The position numbers and the translations under genes were made by a program. From Oscillospiraceae bacterium (lineage in GTDB: Bacteria > Bacillota > Clostridia > WRCU01), in the NCBI GenBank assembly GCA_009783805.1, contig WRCU01000090.1:1-6467 (forward strand): a stretch of 6,467 nt of DNA, written 5' to 3'. Below are positions 1 through 6,122 of the stretch, one piece after another. The notes beneath the pieces were generated by a model. That model was not told the DNA's origin. It worked only from the letters and a program-made list of their open reading frames with translations, and ran no database searches. Within the stretch, counting starts at the first letter, position 1, and the number at the start of each line of letters is the position of its first letter.

Positions 1-506
1 CCCTCCACGTAGTTCACGGCCGCCAGGTACGATGCGGCCACCGCGGCGGCGCACGCTATTAAAAAAGCCGCGTATATCAAGGCCCTGACCGGCCGCCTGG
101 ACCTCCCCCACTCCTCCCGCGCCTCGGCCCCGTCCCCTTCGTCCGAAGACCCCTGCGGCGAGGCTCCGCCGCCTTCCTCGGATGGGGCGAGCCTTTTGCC
201 CGCCATGCCCTCGTTGTATATGGGCATGGTGCCGAACGCCCTCAGTATCCGATCGGGATCGCCGGGCGCGTCCGGGTCGGACCTTACTTGACCCGTCGCC
301 CTGTCCGGCCCGTCGGGCATGGACGTACTCGCTGCGCTATCCGGCCCGTCGGGCCTTGCCTGACCCGCTGCCCTGTCCGGCCCGTCGGGCATGGGCGCGC
401 CCCCCGCGCCACCGCGGGACGCCGCCCTCTTCCACCCTTCCCCGGCCGCGCCCGCCTTGCCTAGCAACGGCGGGGCGTCAAGCCCCGATCCCCCTTTGTC
501 GGCCAT
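1..506 (-). CDS. Hypothetical single-pass membrane protein with low-complexity repeat-bearing N-terminus (3' end cut by window edge)
   Basis: The reading frame is open for 168 codons from the ATG at 506 to the window edge, with no stop. I do not recognise the family. Residues 1-38 are Gly/Ala-rich. Residues 39-74 are three 12-residue repeats built on PDGPD, and residues 75-135 are polar and acidic, so the first ~135 residues are probably disordered. A strongly hydrophobic helix follows at about 141-164, preceded by basic residues (RSRRPVR). By the positive-inside rule this puts the long N-terminus in the cytoplasm and the unseen C-terminal part outside. The codons keep the G/C-rich third positions of the neighbouring genes, which supports real coding. 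A G-rich site (GGGGAA, 515-520) lies 8 bases before the ATG. A GTG at 512 in the same frame is an alternative start. The gene starts 37 bases after the mutS2 stop and is probably co-transcribed with it. Function unknown. Confidence 0.6.
   Translation of the reverse strand, partial: MADKGGSGLDAPPLLGKAGAAGEGWKRAASRGGAGGAPMPDGPDRAAGQARPDGPDSAASTSMPDGPDRATGQVRSDPDAPGDPDRILRAFGTMPIYNEGMAGKRLAPSEEGGGASPQGSSDEGDGAEAREEWGRSRRPVRALIYAAFLIACAAAVAASYLAAVNYVE
285..392 (-). repeat. Three in-frame 36-bp tandem repeats (12-residue PDGPD units)
   Basis: The 15-base core TCCGGCCCGTCGGGC (plus-strand reading) occurs at 304-318, 340-354 and 376-390, exactly 36 bases apart. In the minus-strand gene these encode three consecutive 12-residue units: MPDGPDRAAGQA, RPDGPDSAASTS and MPDGPDRATGQV. 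Units one and three are closer to each other: 289-322 and 361-394 differ at only two of 34 positions, so a 72-bp duplication may underlie the array. The following residues (SDPDAPGDPDR) look like a decayed fourth unit. The period is a multiple of three, so copy-number change would keep the frame. Confidence 0.85.
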
Positions 507-522
507 GCCCACCGTTCCCCAT

Positions 523-549
523 GCCCAAGGCTTAGGGACAGCCTTAGGC
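523..549 (-). other. Stem-loop spanning the mutS2 stop codon
   Basis: Bases 523-532 and 540-549 can pair as a 10-bp stem with a 7-base loop in minus-strand RNA, with one G-U pair and the rest Watson-Crick. The stem contains the mutS2 stop codon (544-546) and ends 16 bases before the next gene's ATG. No T-rich tract follows, so it is not a standard intrinsic terminator. It may be a processing, attenuation or translation-coupling element, or chance in GC-rich DNA. Confidence 0.4.
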
Positions 550-2922
550 CATCTCGGCTATCGTCACGCCTGAGTCGCCTTCCCCATATTCGCCCAACCT
601 GAATGACCTGACTCGGCCGCTGCCCCTTAGGTACTTGTGTACGCCGCTCCTCAGCGCGCCCGTGCCCTTGCCGTGTATGACGGATATCTCCTTGATACCG
701 GTCATCGCCACGTCGTCCAGGTACTTGTCCAGCTTGACGATGGCTTCCTCCACCATGTCCCCGCGCAAGTCGATCCTTGACTGGACGCTCATCGCCTTCG
801 CGCCCGAGACGCCCGCGAAGCCGGTCCCCATGGCCTCGCCGCCGGCCTTGCCCCCACCGGCGAGCCTAAGCTCGCCGATGGGCACGGTGACCTTGATGAT
901 GCCCACCTGTACCACCGCCTCGTCGCCGCCCAGCACCTTCGCCACGCTGCCTTCCTTGCCGATCCCGGTGAGCACCACGCGGTCGCCGACCCTGAGCGAG
1001 CCCGGCTTCGCGCCCTGCGCCCCCAAAGGCCCCACCCCCGGCGAGGCAGCCGCCTCGTAGGAGTTCGCCATCCCACCGAGCGCTTGCCTGAGCGTCTCCG
1101 CCTCCTTCCAAGACTCGGCCTTGCCGGCCTTTTCCGCGACCCTCATCCTCTCCAGGATCCCGGCCGCCTCCTTCTTCGCCTCGGCGAACATCCTCCTCGC
1201 CTCGTCCCTGGCCTCCGCAAGGATCTTCTCCCGCTGCTCCCTCAGCCTCCTGCTCCCCTTCTCCAGCTCATCCCGTATCCGCTCCGCCTCCAGCATCGCT
1301 ATGGATGCCTGGGTCCGGTCGCCTTCCGTCTCCATGCGCTTCCTCTCGATGTCCATGAGCATGTCCTCGAAACGTATGCCCTCACCCGTCATGAACTCCC
1401 TGGCCCTCGCCTCTATCTCCCCCGCCAACCCCAGCCTCCTCGATATGGCGAAAGCGTTGCTCTTCCCGGGCAGGCCGATGAGGAGCCTATACGTGGGGGA
1501 CAGGGTTTCGACGTCGAACTCGCAGCACGCGTTCTCCACGCCGGGCGTGCTGGAGGCGAAGACCTTTATCTCGCTGTAGTGGGTGGTGGCCACCGTAATG
1601 GCCCCCATATGCCGCAGACCCTCCAGGATGGCCATCGCCAGGGCGGACCCTTCAGCCGGGTCTGTCCCGGCGCCGAGCTCGTCCAACAGGACCAGGGACC
1701 CCTCGCCGGCCTCGCCCAATATGGAGATGATGTTGCGCATGTGGGAGGAGAAGGTGCTGAGGCTCTGCTCTATGCTCTGCTCGTCGCCGATGTCCACGTA
1801 CACGCCCTTGAATACCGAAAGCGACGTCCCGTCGGCGGCGGGCACATGCAGGCCCGATTGGGCCATCAGCGTCAGGAGGCCCACGGTCTTGAGCGCCACG
1901 GTCTTCCCGCCCGTGTTCGGGCCGGTCACGACCAAGGTGGTGAAGCCGTCGCCTATCCAAAAGTCTATGGGCACGGCCTTCCTAGGGTCGAGCAGCGGGT
2001 GCCTCCCCTTCCTGATGGTCACCTTCCCGTCGCATGTCAGGCTCGGCGCGGTGCAGGCCAGGTCGATGGACAGCCTCGCCTTCGCGAAGGCGAAGTCCAG
2101 GTCGGCCAGCGCCTCGGCGTCCGCCGCGAGCGGCGTCAGGTCGGCCTCGACCAGCGCCGTGAGCACATGCAGTATGCGCTCCACCTCCGCGCCTTCCTTG
2201 ACGCATAGGTGGCGTATCTCGTTGTTGGCCTCAACGACGGCCATGGGCTCGATGAACAAGGTCTGCCCGCTGGCGGAGGAGTCGTGGACCAGGCCGGGCA
2301 CCTCCTGCCTGTACTCCTGCTTGACGGGTATGACGTAGCGGCCGCCGCGCAGCGTGACGATCGGCTCCTGTATGGCCTTCTGCATCCTGGCCCCGCGCAG
2401 CGCCAGATCGAGCCTATCCTTTACGGAGGCCCGCATCTCCCTTATCCTCCGCCTGAGCGAGGCCAGCTCCGGGCTGGCCTCGTCCGCCAGCTCCTCCTCG
2501 TTCAGCACGCACCTGCCTATCTCGGAGTCCAGGCCCGTGAGCGCGTCCATCCCGTCGATGGCTGCGACTATCAGGCACCCGCCGTTGTCCGCCCTTTTCC
2601 CGACGTGGCCCTTCAGCCTCCTGACGGTCCGGAGCAGGCTCCCTATGTCGGTCAGGCTGCGCGTGTCCAGCACCCCACCTATGCCCACCCTGTGGAGGCA
2701 GGGCCTCACGTCGTTCAGCCCGCCCATCGGCGGGCTGCCCCTAGACGATATGTAGGCGGCCGCGTCGCCCGTGACGGCCATCGCCCCACGCAGCGACCCC
2801 ATGTCCTCGATCGGGCCCAAGCCGGCGCAGCGCTCCTTGCCCGCTGCCGTCACCGCCAGGCCGGCGAGCCGTTCCAGCACCTTCCCATACTCTAGGCTGG
2901 CCAACGCCTCCGCCGCGGTCAC
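544..2922 (-). CDS. mutS2: MutS2 family ATPase/endonuclease with C-terminal Smr domain
   Basis: A 792-residue protein, the usual full length for MutS2. The N-terminus (SLEYGKVLERLAGLAVTAAGKERC) matches the family start, and the MutS core/lever region follows. The ATPase has a P-loop GPNTGGKT at about 334-341, Walker B LVLLDE at 410-415, the GAGTDPAEGSA signature directly after it, and TTHYSEIK at 446-453. A charged coiled-coil (about 500-616) leads to a KOW-like beta segment (643-686). The Smr nuclease domain carries IDLRG (717-721) and HGKGTGALR (750-758), and looks intact. Known roles of the family are suppression of homologous recombination at branched DNA and, in Bacillus, recognition and splitting of collided ribosomes; which applies here is not shown. 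I chose the GTG at 2922, which overlaps the nifU stop as GTGA and has a G-rich site at 2925-2936. An ATG at 2949 would add nine residues (MPRHRGERA) that are not family-like. The overlap implies translational coupling to nifU. Confidence 0.95.
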   Translation of the reverse strand: MTAAEALASLEYGKVLERLAGLAVTAAGKERCAGLGPIEDMGSLRGAMAVTGDAAAYISSRGSPPMGGLNDVRPCLHRVGIGGVLDTRSLTDIGSLLRTVRRLKGHVGKRADNGGCLIVAAIDGMDALTGLDSEIGRCVLNEEELADEASPELASLRRRIREMRASVKDRLDLALRGARMQKAIQEPIVTLRGGRYVIPVKQEYRQEVPGLVHDSSASGQTLFIEPMAVVEANNEIRHLCVKEGAEVERILHVLTALVEADLTPLAADAEALADLDFAFAKARLSIDLACTAPSLTCDGKVTIRKGRHPLLDPRKAVPIDFWIGDGFTTLVVTGPNTGGKTVALKTVGLLTLMAQSGLHVPAADGTSLSVFKGVYVDIGDEQSIEQSLSTFSSHMRNIISILGEAGEGSLVLLDELGAGTDPAEGSALAMAILEGLRHMGAITVATTHYSEIKVFASSTPGVENACCEFDVETLSPTYRLLIGLPGKSNAFAISRRLGLAGEIEARAREFMTGEGIRFEDMLMDIERKRMETEGDRTQASIAMLEAERIRDELEKGSRRLREQREKILAEARDEARRMFAEAKKEAAGILERMRVAEKAGKAESWKEAETLRQALGGMANSYEAAASPGVGPLGAQGAKPGSLRVGDRVVLTGIGKEGSVAKVLGGDEAVVQVGIIKVTVPIGELRLAGGGKAGGEAMGTGFAGVSGAKAMSVQSRIDLRGDMVEEAIVKLDKYLDDVAMTGIKEISVIHGKGTGALRSGVHKYLRGSGRVRSFRLGEYGEGDSGVTIAEMA

Positions 2923-3353
2923 GGCCCTTTCCCCCCGATGTCGCGGCATTTACCGCAACAGCCTTTCCGCCCCGACTTCACGCTTATCCCGTTCTTTTCG
3001 TAGTAGTCCTCTATGGCCGCCTTGATAGCCTCCTCAGCCAGGTTCGAGCAGTGCGCCTTTTCCGGCGGCAGACCGTCCAGGGCCTCTGCGACCGCCGTGT
3101 TGGTGATCGCCGACGCCTCTTCCAAGGTCCTCCCGATGACCATCTCAGTGGCCATGCTGCTGGTCGCCACCGCCGCGCCGCACCCGAAGGTCTTGAACCT
3201 GGCATCGGTGATGACCCCATCCTCGACCTTGATGGAGATGCGCATTACGTCCCCGCACTTCTTGTTGCCCACCTGCCCGACGCCGCTGGCGTCCTCCACC
3301 TCACCGACGTTCCTGGGATTCGCGAAATGGTCCATGACCTTCTGCCCGTACAT
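2919..3353 (-). CDS. nifU: NifU/IscU-type iron-sulfur cluster assembly scaffold
   Basis: A 144-residue U-type scaffold that assembles a nascent Fe-S cluster from iron and sulfur supplied by the cysteine desulfurase. It starts MYGQKVMDHFANPRNVG, the classic family opening. The three ligand cysteines are C33 (in KKCGD, with the conserved D35), C58 (FGCGAA) and C102 (AHCSN). The segment LPPEKAHCS sits where IscU has LPPVK; with no hscA/hscB here, this looks like the simpler NifU-like type. It is a single-domain protein without the ferredoxin-like or Nfu domains of full nitrogen-fixation NifU. Unusually, the C-terminus ends in a basic, cysteine-rich tail (GRKGCCGKCRD; C132, C133, C136). An ATG at 3374 is in frame, but its product would carry seven extra residues, and the 3353 ATG has a strong site GGGAAGGGAG nine bases upstream. 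It lies 76 bases after nifS and overlaps mutS2 by four bases. Confidence 0.94.
   Translation of the reverse strand: MYGQKVMDHFANPRNVGEVEDASGVGQVGNKKCGDVMRISIKVEDGVITDARFKTFGCGAAVATSSMATEMVIGRTLEEASAITNTAVAEALDGLPPEKAHCSNLAEEAIKAAIEDYYEKNGISVKSGRKGCCGKCRDIGGKGP
2925..2936 (-). promoter_or_regulatory. Ribosome-binding region of mutS2
   Basis: The purine run GGGGGGAAAGGG ends two bases before the GTG at 2922, with its GGGGGG part about 8 bases away. It lies inside the last codons of nifU. The upstream in-frame ATG at 2949 has no comparable site (AAGGCTGTTGCGGTAA precedes it), so this favours the GTG start. Confidence 0.5.
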
Positions 3354-3362
3354 CGCCCAAGT

Positions 3363-3372
3363 CTCCCTTCCC
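3363..3372 (-). promoter_or_regulatory. Ribosome-binding site of nifU
   Basis: GGGAAGGGAG lies nine bases upstream of the ATG at 3353. It would fall inside the coding region if the ATG at 3374 were used, so together with the family-standard MYGQKVMDHF opening it decides the start. Confidence 0.6.
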
Positions 3373-3429
3373 ATGCCCTGCCATATGCCCGGACGCCGCC
3401 GACTCCCACTCGCGGCCGGCCGTCTCCCC

Positions 3430-4602
3430 CTAAGGCAGGGGCGACATCGCCCTCAGCCTCGCTACGATGCCCGGAAGGACCTTAAGCAGCGCCTCGGCCT
3501 CCCCCATCGTGCTGTACTTGCTGAGCGAGACCCGCAGCGACCCGTGCGCGACTTCGTGGGGCAAGCCCACCGCGAGCAAGACGTGTGACGGGTCCAATGA
3601 GCCCGACGTGCACGCCGATCCGCTCGAGGCCTCGATCCCGGCCATGTCGAGCAGCAGCAGGAGCGACTCCCCCTCGATGCGGCGAAAGGCTAGGTTCACG
3701 TTGTTCGGGAGCCTGCGCTCAGGATGGCCGTTTAATATGACGTCCGGCACGGATCCCATGACCCCTTCTATGATGCGGGCGCATATGGCCCGCATCGCCT
3801 CGCCTTTGCGCGGGATCTCCGCCGCGGCCAGCTCCAGCGCCTTGCCGAAGCCCACGATCCCCGGCACGTTCTCCGTGCCGGCCCTCCTCCTCCGTTCCTG
3901 TCCGCCCCCATGCATGAATTTATCTATCTTGGTCCCTTTCCTTATGTAAAGAAAACCGACGCCTTTAGGCCCGTGCAGCTTGTGGGCCGAGGCTGAAAGC
4001 ATGTCCACGGGGAGCTTGGAAAGGTCGATCGCCAGCGTCCCGACGGCCTGCACCGCGTCGGTATGGAACGTGACCCCCTTCCGCGCGCACACCTCGCCTA
4101 TCTCGCCGATCGGCTCCACGGTGCCTATCTCATTGTTCGCGTACATCACGGAGACCAGGGTGGTGTCGCCACGTATGGCCTTTCGGACGTCGTCCGGGTC
4201 CACCAGCCCATACCGGTCCACCGGCAGGTAGGTCGCCTCATAACCTTCTTTCTCGAGCGCCTTGAACGTGTCGAGCACGGCATGGTGCTCTATCGCGGTC
4301 GTAACGATGTGCCTTCCCTTTCCCCTGCCCGCGCGGGCCGCGCCCATAATGGCCCAGTTGTCCGATTCGGTTCCGCAGCCGGTGAAGGCTATCTCGTCAG
4401 GATTCGCCCCGACCGCCGCCGCGACCTTCCCCCTGGCCGCCTCGACCGCGCCCCTGGCTGCGACGCCGGATCCGTACACGGCCGACGCGTTTCCGTACGC
4501 CTCGGAAAAGTAAGGGATCATCGCCTCCAGCACCGCGCCGTCCACCTTCGTGGTGGCGTTGTTGTCAAAGTATACCTTCCCTTCCGAACCGACCGTGGCC
4601 AT
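3430..4602 (-). CDS. nifS: Cysteine desulfurase, class I NifS/IscS type
   Basis: A 390-residue PLP enzyme, the normal family length, that turns L-cysteine into L-alanine and leaves a persulfide on its active-site cysteine for Fe-S assembly. The N-terminal VYFDNNATT (10-18) and FTGCGTESDN (73-82) are family hallmarks. The ring-stacking histidine is in TAIEHHAVL (H106 by position), D182 of HTDAVQA contacts the PLP nitrogen, and K208 in SASAHKLHGPKG is the Schiff-base lysine. The sulfur-carrying cysteine is C331 in SSGSACTSGSLDPSH, the long class I loop rather than the short SufS-type. The RRRAGTEN motif (238-245) is intact. Nothing is truncated. The ATG at 4602 is preceded by GGGGAGGG (4613-4620) with a 10-base spacer. 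Placed directly before nifU, its evident partner is that scaffold. The 76-base gap to nifU holds an 8-base GGCCGGCC palindrome but no clear promoter or terminator. Confidence 0.96.
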   Translation of the reverse strand: MATVGSEGKVYFDNNATTKVDGAVLEAMIPYFSEAYGNASAVYGSGVAARGAVEAARGKVAAAVGANPDEIAFTGCGTESDNWAIMGAARAGRGKGRHIVTTAIEHHAVLDTFKALEKEGYEATYLPVDRYGLVDPDDVRKAIRGDTTLVSVMYANNEIGTVEPIGEIGEVCARKGVTFHTDAVQAVGTLAIDLSKLPVDMLSASAHKLHGPKGVGFLYIRKGTKIDKFMHGGGQERRRRAGTENVPGIVGFGKALELAAAEIPRKGEAMRAICARIIEGVMGSVPDVILNGHPERRLPNNVNLAFRRIEGESLLLLLDMAGIEASSGSACTSGSLDPSHVLLAVGLPHEVAHGSLRVSLSKYSTMGEAEALLKVLPGIVARLRAMSPLP

Positions 4603-4688
4603 CGTCCCTACACCCTCCCCATACCGCTTATCCGCGGCTTTTCGTATCCATTAATCCCTATACAGTCCGCGGCGTCGGGGGCGTGCGG
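4603..4688 (-). promoter_or_regulatory. larA-nifS intergenic region with AT-rich island; possible nifS promoter
   Basis: This is the longest gap in the window. In an otherwise GC-rich background, 4639-4665 is AT-rich, and is flanked by two copies of TCCGCGGC (4631-4638 and 4666-4673) 35 bases apart, each containing the palindrome CCGCGG. A small 4-bp stem (CCGC-GGATAA-GCGG on the minus strand) lies between the island and nifS. I could not match a convincing -35/-10 pair, and no Rrf2/IscR-type operator stood out. The promoter role is inferred from position and composition alone. Confidence 0.35.
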
Positions 4689-6122
4689 CTACGCTTGCGC
4701 GACGTACGGCAGCGTCGAGGCGCCGTACGGCATGATGATGACCTCGGCGCCCGGGCCGTGCCTGTCGAAGGCCCTGCCCAACGCCTCCCCGACCGATCCG
4801 GCCTTCCGCATGTACATCGACTCCGTCGCCGCACCGTCCAGTTCGGAGACGAGCGTGACCTCCGCCTTTTTCACCACCATCGCTATCGCCGCCGCCTTGT
4901 GCCCGCCCAGCTCGAAGCGGCTTTGGGCCCTCTCTATCAGCGAGTCGGGGCCATCCGCCTCAGCCAGCCAACGCTCGAACGTCGCCTCCCCCATCCCCTC
5001 GCCGCAAGCGGCCGCCAGGATGATCGTGCCGCCGTCCTTGACCGCCTCCTTCGCGTTGTCTAGGGCCTTCTGCGCCTGGTACATGTTGATGTCCTTGGGG
5101 TACCCGCCGGGCGAGGTTACCACTATGTCCGCCTTGCGCGGGATGGGGGCCTTGTACATGGAGTCTATAAACGCGCAGCCCTCCCTGTGCGCGTCGACGT
5201 AATGCCCGGCCGACGCGTGCACTATCCTCTTGCCCTCATCCAGGACCAGGTTCAAGATGAAGTCGATCGGCGCGAACCTGGCGGCCTCTTCCAAGTCGTC
5301 CCTCACCGGGTTTCGGTCCAGGTTTCCCGCGCGGGCCCCCTCCATGGCCATCATCCTATGGTTGGCCTGTATGGTATCCCTGGAGGCGCAGCCCGGGATC
5401 AGGGCCTTCGCCCCGCCGCTGTAGCCCGCGAAGTAATGGTACTCTATGTTCCCTATGCATATGCGCATGTCGGCGTCCGCCACCGGCTCGCAGACCTCGA
5501 CCGGCGTCCCCGCGGCCGTCGTCCCCAGGCGCCTGTATGGGCCCACGGCGTCCACGCATTTTATCCTGGCGAATGCCTCGCCGCCCGCAAGCCTCGCGCG
5601 CTCCTCCTCCGTATGCCGCCTATGGCTGCCCAAGGCGAAATACAGGGTGACGGACCCGTCGCCCACCCCCGCGGCCCCGAGCTCATCCAGGATGGCCGGC
5701 ATGACCTTCGCCGTGGGCACGGGCCTGGTGATGTCACTGGTGATGACGGCCACCCTTTTTTTGCCGCGCGCGGCCTCCGACAGCCTGGGTGTCCCTACTG
5801 GTCGGCCCAAGGCGCCCCTGACGATGTCCGCCTCGGACTTTTCCGGCCTACGCTCGCTGGTTCCCAGAACGGCCAGGACGTTCCCCTTCGGGACATCGAA
5901 CCTGAGTATCCCATCCCCGTAGCCCACCTCCATGCCGATAACCCCCCCGTCAGGCTTTCCCTTAGTCTGGACGAACTTGCCGGCGTTCAGCGCGTATGCG
6001 ATCAATATGGCCGCGTATACGGCGAAGCTGGGCATCAGGAACGCCTGCACGGTCATTATGTTGACCAGCAGGGCCACGAATCCCGCGAGCAGCAGCATGG
6101 CCGCAAGTCGCCTGACGTTCAT
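4689..6122 (-). CDS. larA: LarA-family nickel-pincer enzyme (lactate racemase-like, DUF2088) with N-terminal two-helix membrane anchor
   Basis: A 477-residue protein. Residues from about 64 onward are a full-length LarA domain opening MEVGYGDGILRF. LarA racemases use a nickel-pincer nucleotide bound through a lysine to invert 2-hydroxy acids such as lactate. The expected residues are present: H167 in LGSHRRH, H229 in EYHYFAG, K239 in SGGAKALIPG (pincer lysine) and H255 in IQANHR. D130 and R133 sit in SDITRPVP, where an Ile replaces the usual aromatic or His. Q349 and K352 in YQAQKALDNA probably match further active-site residues. The substrate cannot be read from the sequence; many homologues act on other 2-hydroxy acids. 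Residues 1-63 add two hydrophobic helices (about 6-28 and 29-45) with basic residues at both ends (NVRR; KFVQTKGK). This predicts a hairpin with both ends, and the enzyme, in the cytoplasm. The ATG at 6122 overlaps the rarA stop as ATGA, with AAGGA just upstream; an earlier ATG at 6158 lies deep in rarA. No larB, larC or larE is visible. Confidence 0.88.
   Translation of the reverse strand: MNVRRLAAMLLLAGFVALLVNIMTVQAFLMPSFAVYAAILIAYALNAGKFVQTKGKPDGGVIGMEVGYGDGILRFDVPKGNVLAVLGTSERRPEKSEADIVRGALGRPVGTPRLSEAARGKKRVAVITSDITRPVPTAKVMPAILDELGAAGVGDGSVTLYFALGSHRRHTEEERARLAGGEAFARIKCVDAVGPYRRLGTTAAGTPVEVCEPVADADMRICIGNIEYHYFAGYSGGAKALIPGCASRDTIQANHRMMAMEGARAGNLDRNPVRDDLEEAARFAPIDFILNLVLDEGKRIVHASAGHYVDAHREGCAFIDSMYKAPIPRKADIVVTSPGGYPKDINMYQAQKALDNAKEAVKDGGTIILAAACGEGMGEATFERWLAEADGPDSLIERAQSRFELGGHKAAAIAMVVKKAEVTLVSELDGAATESMYMRKAGSVGEALGRAFDRHGPGAEVIIMPYGASTLPYVAQA
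5931..5948 (-). promoter_or_regulatory. Possible internal translation start for a soluble LarA form
   Basis: A run of seven G on the minus strand (5942-5948) lies eight bases before an in-frame ATG (5931-5933), exactly where the LarA domain begins (MEVGYGDG). The G-rich site resembles those before the other genes here. The preceding codons (ACT, GGA, CCT, GTT) are less GC-biased at the third base than the helices upstream, as expected for a linker or a fusion joint. Confidence 0.35.

Noticed and set aside
285..392. 36-bp periodicity as a CRISPR array
   Set aside because: The units are directly adjacent with no unique spacers between them, and they translate as in-frame 12-residue repeats.
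182..535. Proline/arginine-rich plus-strand frame of 117 codons
   Set aside because: It is the complement of the minus-strand membrane protein gene, which has a better start site, a clear membrane helix and the right codon bias. The plus-strand product is a low-complexity Pro/Arg sequence.
523..549. Intrinsic terminator after mutS2
   Set aside because: The stem is not followed by a T-rich tract on the minus strand, and an open gene begins a few bases later.
1084..2208. Long plus-strand open frame (374 codons) opposite mutS2
   Set aside because: It lies wholly antisense to the conserved ATPase and clamp regions of mutS2, has a low-complexity Arg/Leu/Gly/His-rich composition typical of GC-rich antisense frames, and shows no recognisable motif.
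2923..2949. Earlier mutS2 start at ATG 2949
   Set aside because: It adds nine non-family residues and lacks a ribosome-binding site. The GTG at 2922 has both the site and the GTGA overlap. It cannot be fully excluded.
4063..5202. Plus-strand open frame (379 codons) opposite nifS and larA
   Set aside because: It spans two well-supported opposite-strand genes and the gap between them, and its composition is that of an antisense shadow of GC-rich codons.
5942..5948. Frameshift at the G7 run separating a small membrane protein gene from larA
   Set aside because: The frame reads through cleanly as it stands, and neither alternative frame after the run gives a nearby stop that would neatly end a small protein. 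Kept only as a caveat on the fusion.
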